Part shown: one piece after another, positions 32,712-40,928 of the stretch
Numbering within the stretch: the stretch's first letter is position 1
Layout: each line of letters opens with the position of its first letter
Origin: Vibrio sp. RE88
GTDB taxonomy: Bacteria > Pseudomonadota > Gammaproteobacteria > Enterobacterales > Vibrionaceae
Direction: 5' to 3'
NCBI RefSeq assembly: GCF_013113835.1
Contig: NZ_VTYQ01000001.1
Coordinates: 496,001 to 560,000 of the forward strand
DNA length: 64,000 nucleotides
The notes under the pieces: model-generated
Database searches by the model: none
Seen by the model: only the letters and a program-made list of their open reading frames with translations
Told to the model about the DNA's origin: nothing
Translations under genes and position numbers: made by a program

Positions 32712-34754
32712 CTAAAGCGCTTTGTATAGTTGCACTCTGTCACCACGGTTTGTGCCGTTTATGTAGACTCCTGTAATCTGGCTAGCCTGTGTCGCTGTTG
32801 AAGGGCTCCAGTTTAACGTGACATCATTAAACGCCTGCGCTGAACTTGCCGATGTTCCTGTTTGAGTCAGCACATAACCTAAGCTGGTTGAGTTCCAGTG
32901 AGAGGTCGAGGTTTTTTCCCAGTTCTCAAGCAGCTCCTTGGTCACCAATTGAGAAGCAACTTTTAGCTTAGGCCCTGAGATATTGGCGAACTGGAAGTAA
33001 TCTACCCCACTTTTGTTAATGGCTATCGCTTTGTCGTTTTGGACAAACAGATTCGTTGTCTGGCTCGCGTCAAAGCTGATTTGCTTAGCGATTTCTCGCT
33101 TAACATTGTCGAGCAGGTAGACGCTGGTGGCAGTGATGGCAACGGTGAACGCGCCGTTGGGAGATGAGTCCATCAGCTTGACTTGGCCGTCGAGATTAAC
33201 AGAGCCAAGTTGCTGAGTATTAGGCGCTTTATCTGTCCAAATGATTTTGTTTTCCGATGCCAGTGCCATCACTATTTGACCGCCAGAAGCGAAGCTGGCA
33301 TTTAAGACGTCGGTGACATTCAATGCTAATCGTTCGGTTAGAGTCTTGGTTTCAACTAACTTAGGCGCAGATTGACGATTATCCGAGATAATCAGAATTT
33401 CATTATCATCTTTGGAGAAGACGATGGTTTTCTCATTAGAATCTAACGTGTAGGTAATGGACTCCATGCTGAGTGTGGTGGCATCTAAGCGGCGTAGCTG
33501 ATCCCCGTTTGCATTTAATCCGTCATCCAACTTAGCAATCATAGTGCCTTGCTGATAGAGAGGATGCATCCACTCAAAGTTATCGTTGTAGCAGGAAGAC
33601 GCAGACAGCGGAACGGTTGGTGGAGCAGGTGGTGGAGTCACAGGGAGCTCACTTCCTGAGGCACCTCCGTACGCATCAATTTGCAATTTCCGCGTTGCTG
33701 TTCTGACGGCAACGTTGGTATTCGGGTTGCCCGTTTTGTCCTGCAGGCTGGTCAGAAATATGCCGTTACCCCCTGTCGTATTGCAGACGAAGCTCTGGTT
33801 TCGTGCGCCATTAGGCTCGTACAGTTTGTACGACTGAACACTGTTGAGCGCGGGAACCACTTCCTTGAGCGTGTTGGAAGTATCCTGTTGATATCCAGGA
33901 AGTTTGTTGGCATTTCCGCCATAATGGTCATCATCGTCATGCTCATCTTCATCGTCGTCATCATAAGAAGCGATACTACGAGAACTAAATGATGAACTTG
34001 AAGCACCGATTGCAACCGATTGTTTTGTCGCCGTGTCCAGCTCTCGAACATTATCTCGCGCGTCAACGTAGATTATTCTGCTGTTGGCTGGATTAAGGGC
34101 GATAGATTTCATAGCGGCCAAGCCAGCATCGCTTTGTGACCCATGAATTAACAGTGAACCATCAAAACTGACGTGGCGTGATGTTTGAGTTGCCAGATTT
34201 ATTGAGGAAAGATCAAGCGTCTTGTGTTCAATCATAGCATCGAGAGCTTGGGCAATGTTCACCATTGGCGAACTGCTTGAGCCCTGGGTCTGAGCTTGTT
34301 TCAGCGATGCCATCAGAAGATTTGTCGCTTGCTGAGGGCCATGGCTGACGTCCACCGATGTGAAGTCGACGCCTACGTGTTGACCTAGCACAGACTGTAG
34401 GTAAATCTTTGATTTTTCTACACTACCACTCGTTGATGGGTTGTATAACATCTCACTGTGGAGCAGAGTCGTGAAGGGAGAAATGATACTCAATTCAGCG
34501 GGAGAGGTTAGTATTGCCCCATTGGCATCGATCATTCTCGAATAGCCGCTCGTAACCGCCACTTGTTTCTCATAATTACTACAGCTGCCATCAAGGTCAG
34601 TATCCGCACAGGATGCCATACTTTGGTAGCTGTATGTGCTGGCTGTTGCCGCCGATGATGAACTTCCAGATTCTCCGCCACCACCGCATGCGGATAGAGC
34701 TATAGCACTAGACACAGCAAGGGCTACACTGCATATTGTTGTATTCTTAAGCAT
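32712..34754 (-). CDS. Large lipoprotein with Asp/His cluster and propeller-like C-terminus
   Basis: A 680-residue predicted lipoprotein: hydrophobic signal and lipobox L-S-A-C with lipidated C23, then a Gly/Ser linker. Residues 45-60 (C-A-D-T-D-L-D-G-S-C) look like a small Ca-binding or disulfide element, and an I-S-P-F-T-T-L-L stretch (90-97) recalls the I-S-P-M-T-S-M-V of the divergent neighbour. Residues 265-277 are almost all Asp/Glu/His, a likely metal-binding loop. The C-terminal half reads like repeated beta-blades (V-Y-L-L-D-N-V and similar), as in propellers. I do not recognise a named family. It shares the intergenic region with the giant lipoprotein, including the Fur box at 34839-34857. 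Confidence 0.7.
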   Translation of the reverse strand: MLKNTTICSVALAVSSAIALSACGGGGESGSSSSAATASTYSYQSMASCADTDLDGSCSNYEKQVAVTSGYSRMIDANGAILTSPAELSIISPFTTLLHSEMLYNPSTSGSVEKSKIYLQSVLGQHVGVDFTSVDVSHGPQQATNLLMASLKQAQTQGSSSSPMVNIAQALDAMIEHKTLDLSSINLATQTSRHVSFDGSLLIHGSQSDAGLAAMKSIALNPANSRIIYVDARDNVRELDTATKQSVAIGASSSSFSSRSIASYDDDDEDEHDDDDHYGGNANKLPGYQQDTSNTLKEVVPALNSVQSYKLYEPNGARNQSFVCNTTGGNGIFLTSLQDKTGNPNTNVAVRTATRKLQIDAYGGASGSELPVTPPPAPPTVPLSASSCYNDNFEWMHPLYQQGTMIAKLDDGLNANGDQLRRLDATTLSMESITYTLDSNEKTIVFSKDDNEILIISDNRQSAPKLVETKTLTERLALNVTDVLNASFASGGQIVMALASENKIIWTDKAPNTQQLGSVNLDGQVKLMDSSPNGAFTVAITATSVYLLDNVKREIAKQISFDASQTTNLFVQNDKAIAINKSGVDYFQFANISGPKLKVASQLVTKELLENWEKTSTSHWNSTSLGYVLTQTGTSASSAQAFNDVTLNWSPSTATQASQITGVYINGTNRGDRVQLYKAL

Positions 34755-34838
34755 GTTAAACCAATAATCTTGTCAATTAATATAAAACCTAGCATTTATC
34801 CCTATTATTTAATCACCATGTGAAATAAAAGATCAAAT

Positions 34839-34857
34839 GATATTGATAATAAATATC
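34839..34857. promoter_or_regulatory. Fur box between two divergent lipoprotein genes
   Basis: Sixteen of 19 bases match GATAATGATAATCATTATC (differences at positions 5, 13 and 15). The site is nested in a perfect 9-base inverted repeat, AAATGATAT (34835-34843) with ATATCATTT (34853-34861). It lies 84 bases from the minus-strand start and 62 bases from the plus-strand start, a position able to repress both. Confidence 0.65.
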
Positions 34858-34919
34858 ATTTAAATTAATATCGCCGCCGGAATTTTGATTAGACCTACAA
34901 ATTTAAGGAGTATCCAGCG

Positions 34920-37900
34920 GTGAAAATGCTGACCAAAAAGCTCAGTGTCGGGGCTATTTCCGTTGCACTTTTCGGTTGTGGCGGAGGAAATGAATCTGAC
35001 CCAAAACTGACTTCAAATGAGACGCCTGCAACAAGCAACTCTGGTTCAGTATTATCTGGTGTGGTACTCGATGGTTATCTTCACAAAGCGAATGTTTGTC
35101 TGGATAAAAACAACAACGCGGTCTGTGACAGTGGAGATGGCACAACGGTTCAGACGGACCAGTCGGGTCAGTACACATTGCCTTTTGAGGGCAACGTCGA
35201 AAATTACAAGTTGCTGGTGGAAGCCATTGCCAATGTGACGATTGACATGGACAACCCAAACCAAGCTGTCACTCAGGACTTCACTCTTGAAACGCCATCA
35301 TCACAACCGAGCATCATCAGCCCAATGACGTCGATGGTTGCCAGCTTAGCAACCAGCTCTGGTGTAACGTTTGATGAGGCGGCAGAAAGCCTTGCTAGTG
35401 AGCTGAGTGTTTCCGCCGATGTGCTTAAGTCCGACTATGCGGCAGATACCTCTCAGGAAAGTCGAGAAATACACATGCTGGCGCGCGGGATTACCCGAGT
35501 CTTGCAGTCTGCACAGGAAAGCTCCGTCAATGACGGTGTCAGTCAGGAAGTGGCGAGAAAAGGCTCGATTCAAAGATTGGCGAATTTAGACGCCGCGCAG
35601 TTAAAGCTTCGTACCGATCAGCTATCTCATGGTGCGAGCAATACGGAAGAAGCGTTAGCTCAGATCGGTTCTGATTACTATGAGCATCTTAAAATTAAGC
35701 CAGAAGACTTAGATGGCGACAACATTCTGACCAGACCGAGAGCGCCACGTGGTGGAGTCGTCAATGACGCGGCTGACACGTTTGATTGGCAATTTGTTCC
35801 GGGTTTCACAGAGGTTAGCGCTTACGAATTCTCGTTAGATAGAGGCCAAAGTTGGCAACCGGCAACGTCAAAGCCCATTAATGTCGGTGCTCCGGCAAGA
35901 AGTGTTGGTGATGTTCAGGTGCGTATCATGGCAAAGCCAGCGAGATCTTTGGCATCAGGCATGGCTCTTCTATCGACTAAAGCGTTCACGGCGACGCTTG
36001 TACCTGCAGCTCCGACATCTTTGACACTCAATGACGCTGACAATAACTTTGACTGGCAACACTCGGCAGACTTTCAGCTCGTCGCTCACTATGAATACAC
36101 TCTGGATGGTGGCAAAAACTGGCACGATGTTGTGAGCAAACCACAAAACATCGCTGATATTGCGATTCCAGTCGGAGACTTAAAACTCAGAGTTAAAGCC
36201 GACCAAAATTCAGGCCGTCCTGCTGGATTGGTGGTGAAATCAGAGACCGCGATGACGGTCACTCCAGATGCGCCCGTTGCTCCGGTTTTAATCTCTGCGA
36301 ATGATGATTCAGATATCCTGGCTTGGGAAAACGTGTCTGGTTTCGGTAACGCCGCTGATTATGAAATCAATCTCGGCAGCGGATGGCAAGATACGTCAGC
36401 GAACCCTTACCAAATTGGCAATGTAAACATTCCAGCCAACACCATTCAACTGAGAGTGAAAGCGAACCCGATTGATGGCCGCCCGGCTGGTAAAAGTCTG
36501 GTGGTGAGCAGCGCGTTCAACAAAGTGTTGAACAAGCCTGTTGCACCGACGCTTCCAGTCATCAACGATGCTGACAACCTTCTGAACTGGACGAACGTTG
36601 ACGGTTACCCGAACGCGGAGCAATACGAATACTCACTTAATAGTGGAATCAGCTATCGCCCTGTAACATCAAAACCTCAGGCTATTCCTGATGAAGCATT
36701 CAAAGTGGGACAGGTCTGTGTTCGTATCAAAGCATCAGACGATGATGCTGTCGGTGAAAACTTGTGTTCAGACAAGGCATTCACTGTCACTCCGAGCACG
36801 CCAAGTGCGCCGATGAATGGACTGGTTAATGATGCGTTAAATACGTTCAATTGGGATTGGGTCGATGGTTTTAATTCGGATAGTGATTATGAATATCGCG
36901 TCGACGGTGCAGCTTGGGCAACCGTTCAGAGCAAACCTCTTCAACTTGAAGACAAAGTTTATGCCGTTGGTAGTTTAGAGATCCGTGTTAAGTATGATCC
37001 CGTCACAGGACGCCTTGCTAGTCCTGCTTTGTCAAACACCAAGGCTCTGACAAAGCAACCGGATGCGCCAGCAGCGCCAACAGGTGTGGTAGTGGATGAC
37101 GCCGCTGATACCTTGGATTGGGCTTTTGTCACTGGCTTTACCTCATTGTCCGACTATGAGTGGTCAATGAATCAGGGAACTGATTGGGCTCCGGTGTTAG
37201 AAAAGCCTGTAGTAGTAGGCGATGTCGCCAAAAGTATCGATCAGGTTCAAGTACGTGTTCGTGCTAATGGTGAAAACGGCATGCCAGCAGGCGCACAAGC
37301 CAGCAATGACACTGCCTTTACAGAGCTGCCAAAATTACCAGCGCCTACAAATGGGGTTGTTTTGGAGTATAAAGGGCAACACTCCAACTCAATTGATTGG
37401 GCGTATATTTCGACGTCTGTGGGTGGAAACAAAGTGGATTTTGATAAGCCAGAATACTATGAGTTTACTACCGATCAGGGCTTAATTTGGCAGACCGTGA
37501 CAAGCAAGCCTCAGTTTGTAGGGCCTCAAACGTACGTCAAAGAAAACGTAGGGTTGCGGCTAAAGCCCAACGCGATATCTGGGTTAAATACCGTTGCAAG
37601 TGAAATTTTATGGTCCACAGAGATGTCAGGGGATTTTGCAGCGCTTCAATTTGTACCAATGATCAACTATTCGCAAGCAACGAGTTTTGCTTCAAATAGC
37701 GGTTGGAAAACATCCCAAAAGAACTGTATCGCTGAGTATGATAGTGAAGGGAAAGGTTCTCCGATATTTTGGGCGCCCAAGTTCGATGTATCAAATGCAG
37801 TCGACGTTTTACCGAAGGTCAAAGAACAAAATGATTGTGAAATTGTAGCGTGGAAGCTTCCCGATTTAGGGGAAGCGCTTACCCTGTCATCTAGAAGTGA

Positions 37901-39806
37901 AGATACTCTCCCAGAGTATGCTAGAAATAATTTGATATCAGATAGGTATGAAAATATTTGGGCGAATAAGCAAGGTTCAGCTGTTACCGTTTCCAACGGA
38001 ATTGAAGTTGATGCCTCGGCATTTTGGAGATACGCAATTTCTAAGTGGGAGCCAAAACCAAACGATCAATTACTAGCGACAATTGAGGCTGAAGTTACGG
38101 TGATAGAAGGCCTTATTAGTAACCAAATGGATGAGATTAACAAAACGAATTTGTTTTTCATTGATTGGCTAAAAAGTAGTGAACAAGAGATAAAAAGTCA
38201 CGCTGTACTTGGTGACGAAGCTTTAGCTGAACAAGTACGACTGACAAATGTGTTGTCAGTTTATCAAGCTGATCAGGCTAAGATCGAAGAGAGCTTAGCG
38301 TTACTAACTCAACATGTTTACTTTTCGAACTACAAAGCGGATTCAACAAACCGCAAGATTGTTGAAAGGTTCGCAGCCTATCACACGAAGCACAAAGTGT
38401 TATCAGAGAACAATAAGGTGTTACTTGCTACAATTAACATTGCAAAAAGTGCTGTCAGTTTAAATACATTAAAGGCCAATTCTTCTTTGCTGACAACGAG
38501 TAAGGATAATCTGGATTCGGTTACCCTAGGTAGTGAGATTCATCAAGCAACTTTAGATTTCTATGAAAAACTCTCTGCTTTTGAAGTCGTAATTCAAGCG
38601 AATAATTCAACCCTTAATGTACTAGAGCAAAGTATTTTAGGCTTAACCGGAGAGTATGACTCAGTAAATAAGATTCTGAGTGCGCTTAAAGCTGAGATTA
38701 GTTCCATTGAATCTAAACATGATGTCGATTCGCTATATCAAGATGCTAAGGCTGGCCTTAACCGTGCTCATGATTCTGGCTACCGAGTGAATGTAGCTGA
38801 TGCAATGATTGATGGACGCTTTGCAAAGATTGATATCTTAGGCCGTTATTTGCCTGCAGAAGCAAACTCACTCAAAGTTTGGAGGTGCGTTGAAGATGTT
38901 TCTTCTGGACATAAAAAAAGGGTGTGGATGCTTCTGACTGATGGTTTACCTAATGGACCTGATGACACCTATTATTTCCCTGATGGTACTGGTGTTGCTA
39001 GCGTGATGGGAGTTAATGGTGCGTTAGCGCGAGCCAATAGCGAAAACGTTTGTGGTCATAGTGATTGGTCTGTGCCTCACATTACTCAATTGAAGAGCTT
39101 AGCCACGCACAAGCGCGATGGAATAAAAGGTGATGGATATACAATTAACACCGAAGTGTTCCCTAATCACAAGGCCATGCTACCGGAATATGACCGCACC
39201 AATTATTATGGTGGTATCCAATTTTCTTATTGGACAAATTGGGCATATAGTTCAGCTTACCAGTACGGATTCTCATATTCTAATCACCACTATAGTTCCG
39301 CATCCAAGATGCTCTCTGCAAACGCTGAAAACGGTGAACGTAGCGTAACGTTAGTTCGGTTAGTTCGTGAAAACGCCGTCTCATGGCAATTCTTATCTGC
39401 AGAAGGTTTGTCTATCTCTGAAAGAAATAACGCGAGATGTGCTAAAAACGTGGCAACTGGCGAAGTTTGGCAACTATTCCAAGATACTGATGCAAGTAAT
39501 CGCTATAAGCTCTTGGCTTCCGCTGAAGAAGAACTAAGAACACTTAATTCCCAATCTTTTTGCGGAGAATCGAATTGGCGACTACCAAATGCGTATGAGC
39601 TATTGAGTTTGAATCCAATCGACCAAACTGTGTTTGCCAACGTTTTCCCTAATGATACCAGTGGCTACAAAAAGGAAGAATACGTCACTAACGGCATGCA
39701 AGGTAACGTTCTTGAATCTGTAGATTTGTTGCAAAGCCAAATTATCAATACTCAGATATATGGTTCGGGTGGGCATCATTACCTATACCGATTTATCTCA
39801 AAATAA
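34920..39806 (+). CDS. Giant repeat lipoprotein with DUF1566-type C-terminus, Tad-linked
   Basis: A 1,628-residue predicted surface lipoprotein. Signal and lipobox L-F-G-C (C20), a DKNNNAVCD-type calcium-like segment (62-70), then a helical part with I-S-P-M-T-S-M-V (133-140). Residues 273-900 are seven tandem beta-domains of 88-90 residues. A Glu/Lys/Ser-rich helical region (about 1040-1280) leads to two Lcl/DUF1566-type domains (about 1310-1628; W-S-V-P-H-I-T-Q-L and N-W-R-L-P-N-A-Y-E-L). Start is GTG, 9 bases after AAGGAG. The architecture suggests a stalk with a ligand-binding tip, an adhesin candidate. It is followed, after a hairpin, by the pilin gene flp, so the Fur site upstream could also influence the pilus genes. 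Confidence 0.8.
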   Translation: MKMLTKKLSVGAISVALFGCGGGNESDPKLTSNETPATSNSGSVLSGVVLDGYLHKANVCLDKNNNAVCDSGDGTTVQTDQSGQYTLPFEGNVENYKLLVEAIANVTIDMDNPNQAVTQDFTLETPSSQPSIISPMTSMVASLATSSGVTFDEAAESLASELSVSADVLKSDYAADTSQESREIHMLARGITRVLQSAQESSVNDGVSQEVARKGSIQRLANLDAAQLKLRTDQLSHGASNTEEALAQIGSDYYEHLKIKPEDLDGDNILTRPRAPRGGVVNDAADTFDWQFVPGFTEVSAYEFSLDRGQSWQPATSKPINVGAPARSVGDVQVRIMAKPARSLASGMALLSTKAFTATLVPAAPTSLTLNDADNNFDWQHSADFQLVAHYEYTLDGGKNWHDVVSKPQNIADIAIPVGDLKLRVKADQNSGRPAGLVVKSETAMTVTPDAPVAPVLISANDDSDILAWENVSGFGNAADYEINLGSGWQDTSANPYQIGNVNIPANTIQLRVKANPIDGRPAGKSLVVSSAFNKVLNKPVAPTLPVINDADNLLNWTNVDGYPNAEQYEYSLNSGISYRPVTSKPQAIPDEAFKVGQVCVRIKASDDDAVGENLCSDKAFTVTPSTPSAPMNGLVNDALNTFNWDWVDGFNSDSDYEYRVDGAAWATVQSKPLQLEDKVYAVGSLEIRVKYDPVTGRLASPALSNTKALTKQPDAPAAPTGVVVDDAADTLDWAFVTGFTSLSDYEWSMNQGTDWAPVLEKPVVVGDVAKSIDQVQVRVRANGENGMPAGAQASNDTAFTELPKLPAPTNGVVLEYKGQHSNSIDWAYISTSVGGNKVDFDKPEYYEFTTDQGLIWQTVTSKPQFVGPQTYVKENVGLRLKPNAISGLNTVASEILWSTEMSGDFAALQFVPMINYSQATSFASNSGWKTSQKNCIAEYDSEGKGSPIFWAPKFDVSNAVDVLPKVKEQNDCEIVAWKLPDLGEALTLSSRSEDTLPEYARNNLISDRYENIWANKQGSAVTVSNGIEVDASAFWRYAISKWEPKPNDQLLATIEAEVTVIEGLISNQMDEINKTNLFFIDWLKSSEQEIKSHAVLGDEALAEQVRLTNVLSVYQADQAKIEESLALLTQHVYFSNYKADSTNRKIVERFAAYHTKHKVLSENNKVLLATINIAKSAVSLNTLKANSSLLTTSKDNLDSVTLGSEIHQATLDFYEKLSAFEVVIQANNSTLNVLEQSILGLTGEYDSVNKILSALKAEISSIESKHDVDSLYQDAKAGLNRAHDSGYRVNVADAMIDGRFAKIDILGRYLPAEANSLKVWRCVEDVSSGHKKRVWMLLTDGLPNGPDDTYYFPDGTGVASVMGVNGALARANSENVCGHSDWSVPHITQLKSLATHKRDGIKGDGYTINTEVFPNHKAMLPEYDRTNYYGGIQFSYWTNWAYSSAYQYGFSYSNHHYSSASKMLSANAENGERSVTLVRLVRENAVSWQFLSAEGLSISERNNARCAKNVATGEVWQLFQDTDASNRYKLLASAEEELRTLNSQSFCGESNWRLPNAYELLSLNPIDQTVFANVFPNDTSGYKKEEYVTNGMQGNVLESVDLLQSQIINTQIYGSGGHHYLYRFISK
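35736..37619 (+). repeat. Seven tandem 88-90 residue repeats in the giant lipoprotein
   Basis: Repeats begin near residues 273, 363, 452, 541, 629, 717 and 807. The shared pattern is A-P-x-x-x-x-x-N-D-A-x-D-x-x-D-W, then D-Y-E-Y-S-L-D-x-G-x-x-W, S-K-P-Q, V-G-x-x-x-x-R-V-K-A, and G-x-P-A-G. They look like diverged Ig/FN3-type domains. Units 3 to 5 vary most in the first strand; unit 7 has an insert of about 10 residues. Confidence 0.8.
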
Positions 39807-39814
39807 TAATAACT

Positions 39815-39838
39815 TTCAGCCCTTTTATTGGGGCTGAA
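39815..39838 (+). terminator. Weak terminator between the giant lipoprotein and flp
   Basis: TTCAGCCC and GGGCTGAA form an 8-base-pair stem with an 8-base loop, followed by CCTTCTCTTTTT. It lies 8 bases after the lipoprotein stop and 25 bases before flp. Termination is likely partial, so readthrough into flp is possible. Confidence 0.6.
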
Positions 39839-39863
39839 CCTTCTCTTTTTCAGGAGTCTATTC

Positions 39864-40046
39864 ATGTTAAATAAAAATAAGCAACGTGGCGCAGCTGCGA
39901 TTGAATACGCGATTTTGGCAGCGGCAATGTCTGTTGTTCTTCTTTCATTTGTTGGGGGCAGTGATGGCAAGTTGACCAAAGCCATTGTAGGTGCCTATGA
40001 GACAGTGATCGAATCACTGGAGCAAACTCAGGATTCTGGTAACTAA
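39864..40046 (+). CDS. flp: Flp-type major pilin
   Basis: A 60-residue Flp/Fap prepilin, subunit of the Tad pilus. The leader K-N-K-Q-R-G ends at G9; the mature protein begins A-A-A-I-E-Y, with the conserved Glu5-Tyr6 pair, and continues as one hydrophobic helix. CAGGAG stands 7 bases before the ATG; an in-frame TTG at 39828 lies inside the upstream hairpin and is not credible. A prepilin peptidase is needed to cut it, but none is encoded here. Confidence 0.92.
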   Translation: MLNKNKQRGAAAIEYAILAAAMSVVLLSFVGGSDGKLTKAIVGAYETVIESLEQTQDSGN

Positions 40047-40070
40047 ACCGACAAGGCTGAAGGAATAATC

Positions 40071-40910
40071 ATGACGGCTAAGCGATTGATGATGTTGTCT
40101 ATCTTACTGTCTAGCGTAGGCATAGGATTGTTGCTGCTTGGGCAAGATAACTCAGAACATCAGACGAAAGAGCAACCTGAGCAAGTGTTCCAGCGAGTGC
40201 TGGTTTCGGGTCAGGATATCGGTGTCGGCGATGTCTACACACCCAATATGTTTCGTTGGCAATCTTTGAGTGAAGAGCAGCTTTCTGATTACGTCGACTA
40301 CGTGACGGAAGATGAGATCACTTCCATTAACCTAGCGAGTGGTATTGCACATATTGCAATTAAGCAAGGGCAAGTTATCGCTGCGGCTGACTTGATACCA
40401 CCACAGGGCGGGGCTTCACTGGCCTTGAAAGTCAGAGCTGGGTATAGAGCGGTATCGGTGCCTGTTGATCAGGTAACTGCAAATTCTGGCTTTGTTCAAC
40501 CGGGTGATAAGGTCGATATTTTACTGCTGGGTTCTAAGGTCAGCGAGTTGAAGAAGTACGATAATGTGGTTGAAGGCCTTTACGTCAGCACTATTGCAAC
40601 CAACGTTCGTATTCTTGCTTTCAATAATCTCTCATCATCTGAAGGGTTCCAGGAAAAGCGTCATGACTACGGGGCGAAAATACCGGATAACAGCTCTGTA
40701 TCACTTGAAGTGACGCCAGAGCAGGCAACACAAATTGTGCTTGCTAACCAGTTAGGCCGCTTGACTCTTTCATTACGTGGTTCGGGTGAAACAGACTTTT
40801 CATTACCGCAAAGCCATACCATCACAACGACTCAGCTGAATCCGGAAAGCAAATTGATTGCTCCGGACGTAGACCTGATTCAGTTACGACCAAACAGCGA
40901 CAAAAACTAA
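40071..40910 (+). CDS. cpaB: Tad pilus assembly protein CpaB/RcpC
   Basis: A 279-residue envelope protein: one N-terminal membrane segment (about 7-23) and an SAF-type domain (V-L-V-S-G-Q-D-I-G-V-G-D) followed by the RcpC region (R-A-V-S-V-P-V-D-Q-V-T-A-N-S-G-F-V-Q-P-G-D-K-V-D). Supports secretin assembly in the periplasm. AAGGA lies 7 bases before the ATG. It follows flp by 24 bases; the usual tadV gene is absent between them. Confidence 0.88.
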   Translation: MTAKRLMMLSILLSSVGIGLLLLGQDNSEHQTKEQPEQVFQRVLVSGQDIGVGDVYTPNMFRWQSLSEEQLSDYVDYVTEDEITSINLASGIAHIAIKQGQVIAAADLIPPQGGASLALKVRAGYRAVSVPVDQVTANSGFVQPGDKVDILLLGSKVSELKKYDNVVEGLYVSTIATNVRILAFNNLSSSEGFQEKRHDYGAKIPDNSSVSLEVTPEQATQIVLANQLGRLTLSLRGSGETDFSLPQSHTITTTQLNPESKLIAPDVDLIQLRPNSDKN

Positions 40911-40928
40911 CAACTTCAGGACGAAACA

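Noticed and set aside
33681..33992. Plus-strand ORF opposite the Asp-rich part of the lipoprotein gene
   Set aside because: It is a by-product of the GAT/GAC-rich codons in the real gene on the other strand and has no start signals.
35736..37619. Repeats considered as CRISPR or a minisatellite
   Set aside because: Periodicity is at protein level (88-90 residues) with strongly diverged DNA; no short identical DNA repeats with spacers.
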